Assembly (NCBI RefSeq): GCF_900142375.1
Contig: NZ_FRAR01000026.1
Location: 1 to 64,000, forward strand
Direction: 5' to 3'
Length of the DNA stretch: 64,000 nucleotides
Source of the DNA: Desulforamulus aeronauticus DSM 10349
GTDB taxonomy: Bacteria > Bacillota > Desulfotomaculia > Desulfotomaculales > Desulfotomaculaceae
Notes under the pieces: generated by a model
The model's input: only the letters and a program-made list of their open reading frames with translations
Database searches by the model: none
What the model was told of the DNA's origin: nothing
In this document: in pieces, positions 43,700 to 51,859 of the stretch
Position numbering within the stretch: the first letter of the stretch is position 1
Layout: the number at the start of each line of letters is the position of its first letter
Made by a program: the position numbers and the translations under genes

Positions 43700-43740
43700 G
43701 CCAAACGACTTCTCGCGATCGGAAATCTCCGAATAAGCCT

Positions 43741-43864
43741 TTAGTAGTATACATCATCATAGTTGCTGCTGACGTTGATTCCACCCAATACCACAAAACA
43801 TCCGCTCGGTGATCCGTGATTTGTGTAAATTACATATCCGCAGGCTATGTACCCCCTGCCTGAT
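43741..43864 (-). pseudogene. Coding fragment upstream of coiled-coil gene
   Basis: The minus-strand frame ending at 43741 reads GYVIYTNHGSPSGCFVVLGG then INVSSNYDDVYY*. It looks protein-like but has no start of its own; extending it would run into the rrf2-type gene. I read it as the end of a gene lost when this junction formed. Family unknown. Confidence 0.3.
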
Positions 43865-44296
43865 TTATTGGACGGCCACCGTTCTTCCGTTCCAACTGAT
43901 GCTTGCAATGTCGGATAGGCGCACACGATCCAAACTGGCAATCAATTGTTCCTGTGCTGATTCCAGTATTTTATGTACAGGGCATGTATCGATCGCATTC
44001 CTTGTACAATCGCCATCTTTATTCAGACAGAAATTGATCCAAATTTCGCCTTCCATTGTCTTAATGATGTCATAAAGGCTGCTATCCCGCGCACTCTTGG
44101 TAATCCGATAACCGCCAAAACGTCCCCGGGCGACTTCAATCATACCGGTTTGCCTCAGACGCCCGAGCACCCTAATCAGATACGGGTATGAAATACCGAG
44201 CTTCTCCGACAGCTCGGTAGCCGTGATCAGTCTATCTTTATCATAGAGATAACACATAACGCGAATTCCATAGTCAGTCGTTGTTTGTAAGTGCAT
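43865..44296 (-). CDS. Rrf2-family transcriptional regulator with three cysteines
   Basis: A 143-residue Rrf2 protein. The N-terminal winged helix is MHLQTTTDYGIRVMCYLYDK, then ITATELSEKLGISYPYLIRV with GRFGGYRITK as the wing. C90, C97 and C105 (CLNKDGDC...C) match the three cysteines that bind an iron-sulfur cluster in IscR/NsrR-type members. It may sense redox, NO or Fe-S status. It is encoded just ahead of the pilus operon on the same strand and may regulate it. A 21-bp-period direct repeat lies about 100 bp upstream. Confidence 0.85.
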   Translation of the reverse strand: MHLQTTTDYGIRVMCYLYDKDRLITATELSEKLGISYPYLIRVLGRLRQTGMIEVARGRFGGYRITKSARDSSLYDIIKTMEGEIWINFCLNKDGDCTRNAIDTCPVHKILESAQEQLIASLDRVRLSDIASISWNGRTVAVQ

Positions 44297-44389
44297 CTTT
44301 CATTCCCTCAATTCCAAAAGTTCTATATCAAATGTCAGCAATAATACTTTGCATTTTAAGTATAGAAATAAAATTAGCCGATGGCGCAG

Positions 44390-44423
44390 ATATCCGCTCA
44401 ATGCATTAAAATATCGGCTCAAT
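44390..44423. promoter_or_regulatory. Direct repeat with 21-bp period, candidate LytTR-regulator site
   Basis: ATATCCGCTCAAT (44390-44402) and ATATCGGCTCAAT (44411-44423) differ at one base and are offset by 21 bp. LytTR regulators such as AgrA bind two direct repeats spaced two helical turns apart with this period. The site lies between the Rrf2/pilus genes (minus) and the LytTR system (plus). Confidence 0.5.
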
Positions 44424-44627
44424 TTGTGTATATGTGATTGAGATTACATATGGATAACCGTATGTGGTCATTCTCGATTAGAAAAATTTTAGCTTGCCCT
44501 TATAAAAAAGTAGCGCGCCCGCAGACTGTTGTCTGCAGACACGCTCTGATGAAATATCCTGTTTTCATTCTATAAGTAAAAAGCGCCCGTATTCCTGCAG
44601 GTGCGTCCTTTATCATCTATGGGACGG

Positions 44628-44747
44628 TCACAGATTCGGAGTTGCATTTGTATGATAGCAACCCGGCATTTTCTCTTGGACCGGTCCTTTGCCGCTGTTG
44701 TCAAGATCAAGCACCATTGCGAACAGCTCCTTGATGTGTTCCTGCAT
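44628..44747 (-). CDS. Short hypothetical ORF in the Rrf2-LytTR intergenic region
   Basis: A 39-codon frame from ATG 44747 reads MQEHIKELFAMVLDLDNSGK and ends CYHTNATPNL*. The amphipathic start looks protein-like, but no RBS is visible, so it may be a remnant. The remaining 44297-44972 region has a GCAGAC/GTCTGC hairpin near 44521-44536 and no other gene I can support. No agrD-like peptide gene was found. Confidence 0.25.
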   Translation of the reverse strand: MQEHIKELFAMVLDLDNSGKGPVQEKMPGCYHTNATPNL

Positions 44748-44972
44748 GGTATAAGAGACATGAAATTGAGCGGAAAAATTGTTTTATTTAGCGGATGCCG
44801 TGCCGATTGATTAAACTCTTTATTATACTTATAAATTGAAATATACATTCGTCCTAGTATAAGGGTGACACTCAAACCCGGTGATCAAGCGAATAAATAA
44901 GTGTGTTGAGCCTCATCCTAATAAATGGACGCCATGTATTTCAACCTTATTTTATGAGAGTAGGGGTACAAA

Positions 44973-45707
44973 ATGGTTACCATTTTTCTGTGTGACGATA
45001 ACAGTGAGACGGTAGAAAAATACAGCACTTTGATTAAACGCACTGCAGAGAAGCATCAGATCGATATCGCCCTTTCCGTGTTTTACAGCGGCGAATCTCT
45101 GGTTTTTCATATGTCCGATACGCCGGATCTGCCGGACATCATTTATCTTGATATTTTGATGGGTAAGCTCAACGGTATTAACACGGCAAAACAACTGAGG
45201 AAGCTGGGCTGTAATGCTGAGATTATTTTCCTGACCAGCAGCGAAGACTATGTGTTCGATTCGTTTGATGTTTTCCCGATACATTATCTGCTCAAAGAAG
45301 AAACGGCACAAGAAAAGTTCGAGCAGGTGTTTTTGCGTGCCGTTCATTTGTCTGCTGGTGAAGAGGCTAAGAAGTTCGTCTGCAAATCAGGTGCTTCGCA
45401 CAAAATCATATCGCTCAAGGAGATCTCGCACTATGACATCAATCGAGGAGTCGTTACCGTACACTATGGAAAAAATGAGAAATTTGAATATTGGATGACC
45501 CTAGCGGAGTTGGAAGATCAACTACGCGGTAAGGACTTTATACGGACCCACCGATCCTATATCGTCAATCTCCAGTATATTGCGAAATTTGCGCGCCGCT
45601 CTGTGGTGCTTAAAACAGGAGAGAGTATCCCCGTGGGAGTTACCTATGAAGATAAAGTGAAAACGGCCTTTATGGATTATATCGTTCGCATCAACGCAGA
45701 GTTCTAA
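44973..45707 (+). CDS. LytTR-family response regulator (AgrA/ComE-like)
   Basis: A 244-residue regulator: receiver domain at 1-120 with phospho-acceptor D60 (IIYLDILMGKLNG) and a LytTR DNA-binding domain at about 145-240 (KIISLKEISHYDINRGVVTV, then RTHRSYIVNLQYIAKF). This class activates promoters with two direct repeats on one helix face. It is followed 18 bp later by its kinase. Likely targets are the adjacent Rrf2/pilus genes. Confidence 0.9.
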   Translation: MVTIFLCDDNSETVEKYSTLIKRTAEKHQIDIALSVFYSGESLVFHMSDTPDLPDIIYLDILMGKLNGINTAKQLRKLGCNAEIIFLTSSEDYVFDSFDVFPIHYLLKEETAQEKFEQVFLRAVHLSAGEEAKKFVCKSGASHKIISLKEISHYDINRGVVTVHYGKNEKFEYWMTLAELEDQLRGKDFIRTHRSYIVNLQYIAKFARRSVVLKTGESIPVGVTYEDKVKTAFMDYIVRINAEF

Positions 45708-45725
45708 TGCGAGAGGGGCGGCCTG

Positions 45726-47066
45726 ATGACGATATTACTACGAAATTTAGCGGAGTGTCTGTTTTTGGCTTACAGCATTTCTTTCCTTCTCTATCACAGA
45801 AAAAGCTTTTCTGTCAGGCCGGGCTACTGGATTTATTTTTCAATTGCTTTGTTGATACATTTTAGCTTCAGCGCTGGTTGGGGATTGGCGTTATCATCGC
45901 ATTATGGGGCGCTGGCATTTCTTGGAATCATAATATTAGAACTTAAATGCATGTACAAAATGAACATGATGCAGCTTCTTTTCGAGGGAAGTTATTTTGT
46001 CGCCAGCCTTTACTGGGCGAGGGGAATTGTGCTTCCATCATTTGCATTGTGTTTGGGGCAGAGCGTTCAATGGGTTCGACATGATGAATCATGTTACCGC
46101 CTTGCATGGGTGATCTCATTGTGTATTATGCTTCTTTATCATGAGCTTTTTCGTCGTGTCATCGCTCCCCAGCAAAAAATGGAGAAACTCTATCGCAGTC
46201 ACGAACAATTACGGTTTGTGGCAATCTTTCAAACAATGTTACTAGGCTATATGCTGTTTATCAATTTAGGACGGTATTACGGGCTGGACCTGCCCTGGTA
46301 CAAGCTCACCTATATCGTATCCTGCGTGATCTGTTTTTTTACGCAAGGGTTTTTGGTGAAACACGGAATCAGAATCAGCATTCTTATAGAAGCCGAAATG
46401 CATAAACAATTGCTTCAGAAGCAGCTTTCACGGCAACTACAGCACTACAACGCTTATCAGAAATATACCGAAAGTTTCCGGGCGTTTAAGCATGATTATA
46501 AGAACATGATGACCTCTGTGAAATCCCTGTTATCCGCCGGCGAATATAGCAAGGCGGAAAGAATGCTCGATACCATCCATGACACGATGCAAAAACAGGT
46601 TCTGGTTCATAAGACCTATTCGAACCATATCATACTCGATACTGTATTGCAGGATGCTGCCAACATGTGTGAGGAGCACTCGATCCGCTTTTCAGCGATG
46701 GCGTACATCCCCGTGGTGCTCGAAATAGCAGATATTGATATTGTTCGCATTTTCTCAAACTTGACGGATAATGCGATAGAAGCTTGTGCCAAGGTTGCCT
46801 CTGAATCTGAACGTTTTCTTTCAGTCACAAGCAGTGTAAACAAAGAGAACGGCTGGTTAACCGTTGAAATGTCGAACTCTTTTCATGGTGAAGCAAACAT
46901 GCGCAATGGGATGCCGAAATCCACGAAAGAAAATCAGGAAATCCATGGAATTGGTTTATCGGTCGTTTCAGATACAGTCGAGAGCTTAGGTGGCTTGATG
47001 AAGATCGACGTGAACCATCAGGAAAAGATATTTACGATCAAGCTCTTATTCCCGATCAGCTTATAG
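45726..47066 (+). CDS. GHKL sensor histidine kinase (AgrC/ComD-like)
   Basis: A 446-residue membrane kinase with about six N-terminal spans (to residue 215), a short coiled linker and the phospho-acceptor H near residue 256 in FRAFKHDYKNMM, as in AgrC-type HPK10 kinases. The GHKL ATPase domain has NLTDNAIEACAKV and a G-box HGIGLSVVSDTV. AgrC-type kinases usually sense secreted peptides, but no agrB/agrD-like gene is in the window. It pairs with the LytTR regulator upstream. Confidence 0.88.
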   Translation: MTILLRNLAECLFLAYSISFLLYHRKSFSVRPGYWIYFSIALLIHFSFSAGWGLALSSHYGALAFLGIIILELKCMYKMNMMQLLFEGSYFVASLYWARGIVLPSFALCLGQSVQWVRHDESCYRLAWVISLCIMLLYHELFRRVIAPQQKMEKLYRSHEQLRFVAIFQTMLLGYMLFINLGRYYGLDLPWYKLTYIVSCVICFFTQGFLVKHGIRISILIEAEMHKQLLQKQLSRQLQHYNAYQKYTESFRAFKHDYKNMMTSVKSLLSAGEYSKAERMLDTIHDTMQKQVLVHKTYSNHIILDTVLQDAANMCEEHSIRFSAMAYIPVVLEIADIDIVRIFSNLTDNAIEACAKVASESERFLSVTSSVNKENGWLTVEMSNSFHGEANMRNGMPKSTKENQEIHGIGLSVVSDTVESLGGLMKIDVNHQEKIFTIKLLFPISL

Positions 47067-47168
47067 CGGGAAAGAGATGAGAGTAAACACCTAGTTTATG
47101 TAAGCAGAAGTCTGAGAGGGATTCCCTTCAGACTTTCACTTACTTGCTTTATAATTACAACCTGTAAA

Positions 47169-47699
47169 TCAGTTGATAAAAATGATGCGATTGCCGTTCT
47201 CCCTTGCTATATTGATTCTATGTATTGAACCGCTCTTTGACCTACACTCTCTTCCAAATGCAGCAATAAGAATATGGGCGTGCTCAACAAGAAACACATT
47301 GAGCGCTCGAGAACAGCCCGGAATATATGTATCGGCACTGATCTGTATTACGCCGGTGCTTTGATGGAGTATATGGGCATATCGAGCTTGATTTTTTGAA
47401 GACCACTTATCTGCTTGTCCGGAGTAGGGCACCACACAATACAGTTCTAGAGCGGGGTATTCTTTCTTAAGATCCAGCACAGTTTCCGCCGCCCAGATAT
47501 CTATGCCTAGACTGACACCACTGAGATACTGATAGATAGCAGTTTCACGATACAGAGTGACGATCGTCTCACGCAGATCTTTCTTTATTTGCATACAGTC
47601 GGGATGATCTTCCTTGCCTCCAAAATGGTAACGAGTAATATGGGGGCCGATAAACGTTGCTGCGGTCTCTGCTTTTATACTATTCAGTATTTCGTTCAC
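47169..47699 (-). CDS. SLOG-superfamily protein (DUF1273/YpsA-like)
   Basis: About 176 residues with a Rossmann-like SLOG fold: an N-terminal TFIGPH (comparable to the TGHRP motif of YpsA), SGVSLGIDIWAAETVLDLKK, then YCVVPYSGQADKWS, and a late HAHILIAAFG strand. SLOG proteins bind nucleotide-derived ligands and occur in stress and conflict systems. The start is GTG 47699 because TTTGGAGG lies 8 nt upstream; the longer frame to 47732 has no RBS. A stand-alone gene in the island. Confidence 0.7.
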   Translation of the reverse strand: MNEILNSIKAETAATFIGPHITRYHFGGKEDHPDCMQIKKDLRETIVTLYRETAIYQYLSGVSLGIDIWAAETVLDLKKEYPALELYCVVPYSGQADKWSSKNQARYAHILHQSTGVIQISADTYIPGCSRALNVFLVEHAHILIAAFGRECRSKSGSIHRINIARENGNRIIFIN

Positions 47700-47732
47700 T
47701 TTGAATTCCTCCAAATCATTGACATGAGGCAT

Positions 47733-48172
47733 ACTATTAATAATCCAGGATTCATATCTATAACTTCTGATCCTAAATGCTATTCAGAGTATAATCGCAA
47801 AGTTGTTTGGAACAGAATTTTTATGCCAAATACGCAATTTCTTTCGCTGAATTTATCTTTATAGTCGAATTTAGCATGGAACGCTTGATCATTCCGATGC
47901 ATTCTGACTAACCAACTCCACCCATACTCGACGCAATCTTAAAAAGGAACCGCCCGTGTTTTGAACGGGTGATTCCTTTTAGGTATCAATTAAGCACGGA
48001 TTCCAGCTTATTGGACTGATGAACGGCCAAATTATCTTTTTATTCTATATACTTTTCTTATGAATCCGACAATCTTTGACCGGATTGTGCAACCCGCCTG
48101 CCAGTTATCTCTTATCAGCAAATTGATAGGCCGATGCCCAAAGACAAATTGAACTGTATTGGAGTGATAAAT
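47733..48172. other. Intergenic region with one hairpin
   Basis: It contains an imperfect terminator-like hairpin at 47942-47980 (AAAAGGAA..GCCCGT / ACGGGT..TTCCTTTT). No gene is supported here. Short frames in it lack RBSs. Confidence 0.5.
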
Positions 48173-48979
48173 ATGGCTTACATGAACATCATTGGAGAAC
48201 GTTTTGGACTACTTACTGTTAGAGATCAGTATAGAAACGAAAAGGGTTACCTTATTTGCCTGTGCGAATGCGAATGCGGCAATATGAAAGAAATCCATAA
48301 AAGTAATATAACGGCCCATAGAACAAAAAGCTGTGGTTGCTTGGAAGAAAAGAATCGGAGGAAGTTCAACGATATAACCGATATGTCATTTGGCAGGTTA
48401 AAGGCGATTTCCCCTACCGATCAGCGTAAAGATGGCAATATTATTTGGGAGTGTATCTGTGAATGCGGCGAAACGGTCTATGTTACAGGACGTAATCTAA
48501 CGCGGGGATTTACAAAAAGCTGCGGATGCCTTTCGGAAGAAAAACGTGATATCACGAACCAGCGTTTTAGTCATCTGATTGCTCTATATCCTGATGACGC
48601 GTCTAAAAAAGGCCGTCGAAAATGGATTTGTAGCTGTGACTGCGGAAACACATGCAGCGTAAGCATTTCAAATTTAAGGAACGGCCATACACGAAGCTGC
48701 GGATGCTTGCACGAAATAGAGTACCGAACCATGATCGATGGTACATGTTTAGAGCTTATTGCGTCTACCAAAGTGCCGAGAGATAATCGTAGTGGTATAA
48801 AAGGAGTTTCTTACTACAGCAGAACAGACTCTTGGGTTGCCACGCTCAACTTTAAGGGCAGGCATTATTATCTTGGAAATCATGATACCATCATCGAAGC
48901 GGCGAAGGCAAGGTGGCAGGCTGAAGATGAAATACTAATGCCTTTTATTGAAGAGAACCGCCATTTGCTCAAGGAATAG
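48173..48979 (+). CDS. Triplicated zinc-ribbon protein with C-terminal AP2 domain
   Basis: About 268 residues. Three modules of roughly 60 residues each contain a strand motif (RFGLLTV, SFGRLKAI, RFSHLIAL), a C-x-C-x-C-G knuckle (C31/33/35, C94/96/98, C153/155/157) and SCGCL (54-57, 117-120, 176-179). An AP2/ERF-like DNA-binding domain follows at about 208-255 (SGIKGVSYYSRTDSWVATLN, then YYLGNHDTIIEAAKA). Such proteins are usually phage- or homing-endonuclease-related; no HNH motif is seen here. ATG 48173 has GGAGTGAT upstream. It lies next to the tRNA end of the island. Confidence 0.75.
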   Translation: MAYMNIIGERFGLLTVRDQYRNEKGYLICLCECECGNMKEIHKSNITAHRTKSCGCLEEKNRRKFNDITDMSFGRLKAISPTDQRKDGNIIWECICECGETVYVTGRNLTRGFTKSCGCLSEEKRDITNQRFSHLIALYPDDASKKGRRKWICSCDCGNTCSVSISNLRNGHTRSCGCLHEIEYRTMIDGTCLELIASTKVPRDNRSGIKGVSYYSRTDSWVATLNFKGRHYYLGNHDTIIEAAKARWQAEDEILMPFIEENRHLLKE

Positions 48980-49172
48980 TCTCGCCAATTCATTTACTGT
49001 GGCAATCAAACCGCTCAGCCCCGCTGATAGTACCATGATATGTGCTCGATATTCCTTTCGTTCATAACGGTTGGTACAACGGACATACGTTTAACCGAGA
49101 ACAGAGCTCGCCTTCCAGTTGGGAAAGTGAGAGCTCATCGATACTGGCTATGAATTGCCAACAGACAACAAA

Positions 49173-49200
49173 AAGGCTCACAGCATAAACTGTGAACCTT
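49173..49200 (-). terminator. Terminator of tRNA-Ala
   Basis: On the minus strand AAGGTTCACAG / CTGTGAGCCTT with a 6-nt loop is followed by TTTGTTG, directly after the tRNA 3' end. Confidence 0.75.
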
Positions 49201-49209
49201 CATTTGCGA

Positions 49210-49285
<76 letters not shown>

Positions 49286-49352
49286 GTAACAAAAGTTATT
49301 GTAGCATAGTATCTATCATGTTGCAAGTCCATTTTAGAAATATATGGTCAAA

Positions 49353-49705
49353 GATACAGCCGTAAGCGAGATTCTGTTCTAGTAGTCATCTATCTAAGGA
49401 GAAAGTTCTCCTTCCTCGCCAAGCGAGGTGCCCCTACCCGCAGGCGGCAAACGCCCCTGCCTATTTGGGTTGCACGCCGGTGGAGTTTACCCTTGCACTC
49501 ACCGGTCACCCGGTGACATTGTTTCTGTGGCACTTTATGGCTACTCGCAACTCGGTGAGTTGCTTTTACCGTCGTCAGGTCACCCTGCCCCGGCTTGCGC
49601 CGGGCACCAATTTACACGATCTCCGACCCAAGGCCAAAAACCGTGTGCGTGTCTCGACTTTCCTCTGCCCCATTTACATGGAACAGCGACTACCCGCTGT
49701 ACTTT
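49353..49705 (-). ncRNA. rnpB: RNase P RNA (bacterial type A)
   Basis: On the minus strand the region holds the universally conserved RNase P segments: GAGGAAAGTC near the 5' end, GGGTGACC, CCACAGAAA in the middle, and a 3' part ending ACAGAATCTCGCTTACGGCTG-like pairing with the 5' CGGGTAGTCGCTG strand. It is the catalytic subunit that matures tRNA 5' ends. Exact ends are estimated. Plus-strand frames across it are spurious. Confidence 0.88.
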
Positions 49706-49838
49706 GATCATGCCGCAATTACTGCGACATTTATTAATTATACTCAAATTTCATGATAAATCAAGTTGCTTTGATTGACATTCCAGTAAGAAAATTCAAA
49801 ATAAATAAGTAACCTGTCTAAGACAGGTTACGATAAAG

Positions 49839-50453
49839 CTATTTTATTCTTACTTTTAAACCACCTATAATAAAATTTTCATCTACATAACGGTCACCAG
49901 CCTGGGTCAGTTTAATCCAATCCGAAGCATGCACAAAGTTTTTGTCGCCACCTCTTTCGATCATCGCAGCTTCCACCAAAGCCAATATTTCCGGTATTAA
50001 TATAGTTCGGCTGGTATTCATTTTAGCGGCCAGATTGGCTACACTAATTGCTAAACCTGGTTCAACCTTCTCTTGTTCAAATAAAACCTTCAATAAATGA
50101 TCTCGAATAGAATCGGAACTATGGTACAATGATAATTTTTTATTTGCCCTCCATAGTTCTAATTCACCGCTGGTCACTAAGGGCCATTTATCAATTTCTA
50201 CTAAGGAATCTGTCATTATTTTTACTTGCTTAGTCATCTCCGGTTGAAAATTTTTAAACAAAATATACTTAATTTTACCCAGAATAACAAGGTCCATTTC
50301 CTTGCGGCAGATGGTAAGAAAATTATCACTGACAAAAGCTGTGGCCAATTCGTTGTTCATATAAAAGCTAACTTCTTTGCCTGGGATGGGATACTGGACT
50401 TCTGTATGGCTAATCTGCTTTACCACATAAGGGTTAATTAAAGCCTTTGACAT
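49839..50453 (-). CDS. Hypothetical protein with a winged-helix-like C-terminus
   Basis: A 204-residue soluble protein. The C-terminal third (about 110-200) looks like a winged helix: HLLKVLFEQEKVEPGLAISV, then AAKMNTSRTILIPEILALVE and a WIKLTQAGDRYVDENF segment. The N-terminal half is mixed alpha/beta with no motif I recognise. AAAGGAGTG precedes the ATG. Stand-alone, between rnpB and a small zinc-ribbon gene. Function unknown. Confidence 0.65.
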   Translation of the reverse strand: MSKALINPYVVKQISHTEVQYPIPGKEVSFYMNNELATAFVSDNFLTICRKEMDLVILGKIKYILFKNFQPEMTKQVKIMTDSLVEIDKWPLVTSGELELWRANKKLSLYHSSDSIRDHLLKVLFEQEKVEPGLAISVANLAAKMNTSRTILIPEILALVEAAMIERGGDKNFVHASDWIKLTQAGDRYVDENFIIGGLKVRIK

Positions 50454-50741
50454 TGTACATCACTCCTTTTTCCAGGTTACTATATCCATATCAAAAATCA
50501 GGAATATTTCCTAGAGTATTTTAAAAAAATATTCTTTTTTAAGGTCTAGAAAATGTGCATTTAAATAAACTATAGAAACCGGCAGATCGTTCCTGGGGGG
50601 TCAAAGTTTTCCAACAAAATCTCTAAAATATGTATATTTTTCATCTTATTTACCAAAACTCAACTCAACATCATAGAGCGGCAGGATTTTTCATTATTAC
50701 GGCGAAGAAGTAATAAAGTAACCACAAGGGGGATGATTAGT

Positions 50742-50948
50742 ATGGAAACTCAAAAACCTAGCTCTGGTTATAGGGTCAACCAAAAGAATGACGGATCCCT
50801 TATCGGTATTGAGGTTATCTGCTGTAACAAACACATTGGTGAAGTTCGATTTAAAGATGGTGAAGTTCTCTCTTGTCCAGAATGCCGAATTAACCATAAA
50901 GTAAAGATTCATCATAATCATTTCCATATTGATCGAGAGGAAAGTTGA
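50742..50948 (+). CDS. Small zinc-ribbon-like protein
   Basis: A 68-residue protein with two cysteine pairs (VICCNKHIGE and LSCPECRINH) spaced as in a zinc ribbon, ending in a His-rich HHNHFHIDRE. ATG 50742 is chosen over 50733 because the AAGGGGG RBS is 9 nt upstream. Family not recognised; a nucleic-acid or metal-binding role is plausible. Confidence 0.6.
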   Translation: METQKPSSGYRVNQKNDGSLIGIEVICCNKHIGEVRFKDGEVLSCPECRINHKVKIHHNHFHIDREES

Positions 50949-51088
50949 CTTCAAATTCAATAGCTAAATTACATTGAATGAACTTGTCCCGAACTAAGAC
51001 CGGACGTATCCTTTTGGGCATGACCAAAGGGGTTATGGGTAGCAGGTAGAAGTCCTAGTGTTACACTTTTTAAAGGAGAAAACAAATG

Positions 51089-51110
51089 GTCCGCACCTAT
51101 GGGTGCGGAC
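51089..51110. terminator. Hairpin between small gene and TIGR03915-type gene
   Basis: GTCCGCACC / GGTGCGGAC with a 4-nt loop and TTTATT after it. It is preceded by AAAGGAG and an ATG (51086) that would encode a 17-residue peptide through the hairpin. Probably only a terminator. Confidence 0.5.
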
Positions 51111-51111
51111 T

Positions 51112-51858
51112 TTATTGTGTAGGTTTTTCTATTAAATGACGCCAGTACCGTGCAGGCATAAACTGACGTTGTACTTTCCGGTTGGTTCTTCCTTCCACAG
51201 CAATCCTCTGAAAATAATTTTGCCATAATTCTTGGTAGAAGGCTTCATTTTCCTCCCAGTTCAATTGCCCCGTGTTGTTGGCCAGTTCACGAATCAGCCA
51301 TCTTTCTTGATTATAAAAGGCTGCCAATCCTCTTTTCAGATCATGAATAATCCAGTTTTGATCCGCCAGTCGCCTGGCAAAATGAGGTGCCATGAGCCCT
51401 ACAATATTGTAATCCGGTTCAAAGGGGGCGTAGTAGAGCTCTCCTTGAATCTTCTTGAAACGAAGCAGGCCCAACATGCGGTGCCTTTCCACTCCGACCT
51501 TTTGGCTGATTCTTAATACTTCCCGTACTGGTTCCAGCGAGAGATGACCATTAATGTCCGCGCCTACCCGCCAACCAAATTGCAGGTAACGATAGATAAG
51601 TGTACCCAGCCCCGGCAGTTCGGATAGATAAACATAAAAGACATGTTCCAGGGCTTCGTGGGATATTTTTCGTTCAATGGCATCGTATACCTTCCCCGCT
51701 TTGTCCGAATCGGTGGCAATCACCCTGGGCTGACTAAACAAATCTGGTTGGTATGAGTCTTGCGCCATGATTTGTTCTGGCTTTTCAGAGCGATAATAGG
51801 CTTCATAAATAGCGGTCAGGAGCCCCTCAAAGCTGCCGTCATAAAGATAAATGATCAT
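51112..51858 (-). CDS. TIGR03915-type protein, partner of the radical SAM protein
   Basis: About 248 residues, beginning MIIYLYDGSFEGLLTAIYEA, the typical start of TIGR03915 (putative DNA metabolism protein, DUF4130). ATG 51858 is used because GGGAG lies 9 nt upstream and its first bases overlap the stop of the upstream radical SAM gene; the longer frame has no RBS. The pair is conserved across many bacteria and is thought to act in DNA repair or modification, with no proven reaction. Confidence 0.82.
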   Translation of the reverse strand: MIIYLYDGSFEGLLTAIYEAYYRSEKPEQIMAQDSYQPDLFSQPRVIATDSDKAGKVYDAIERKISHEALEHVFYVYLSELPGLGTLIYRYLQFGWRVGADINGHLSLEPVREVLRISQKVGVERHRMLGLLRFKKIQGELYYAPFEPDYNIVGLMAPHFARRLADQNWIIHDLKRGLAAFYNQERWLIRELANNTGQLNWEENEAFYQELWQNYFQRIAVEGRTNRKVQRQFMPARYWRHLIEKPTQ

Positions 51859-51859
51859 T

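Noticed and set aside
49428-49778. Plus-strand frames of 116 and 80 codons
   Set aside because: They lie across the RNase P RNA gene on the opposite strand.
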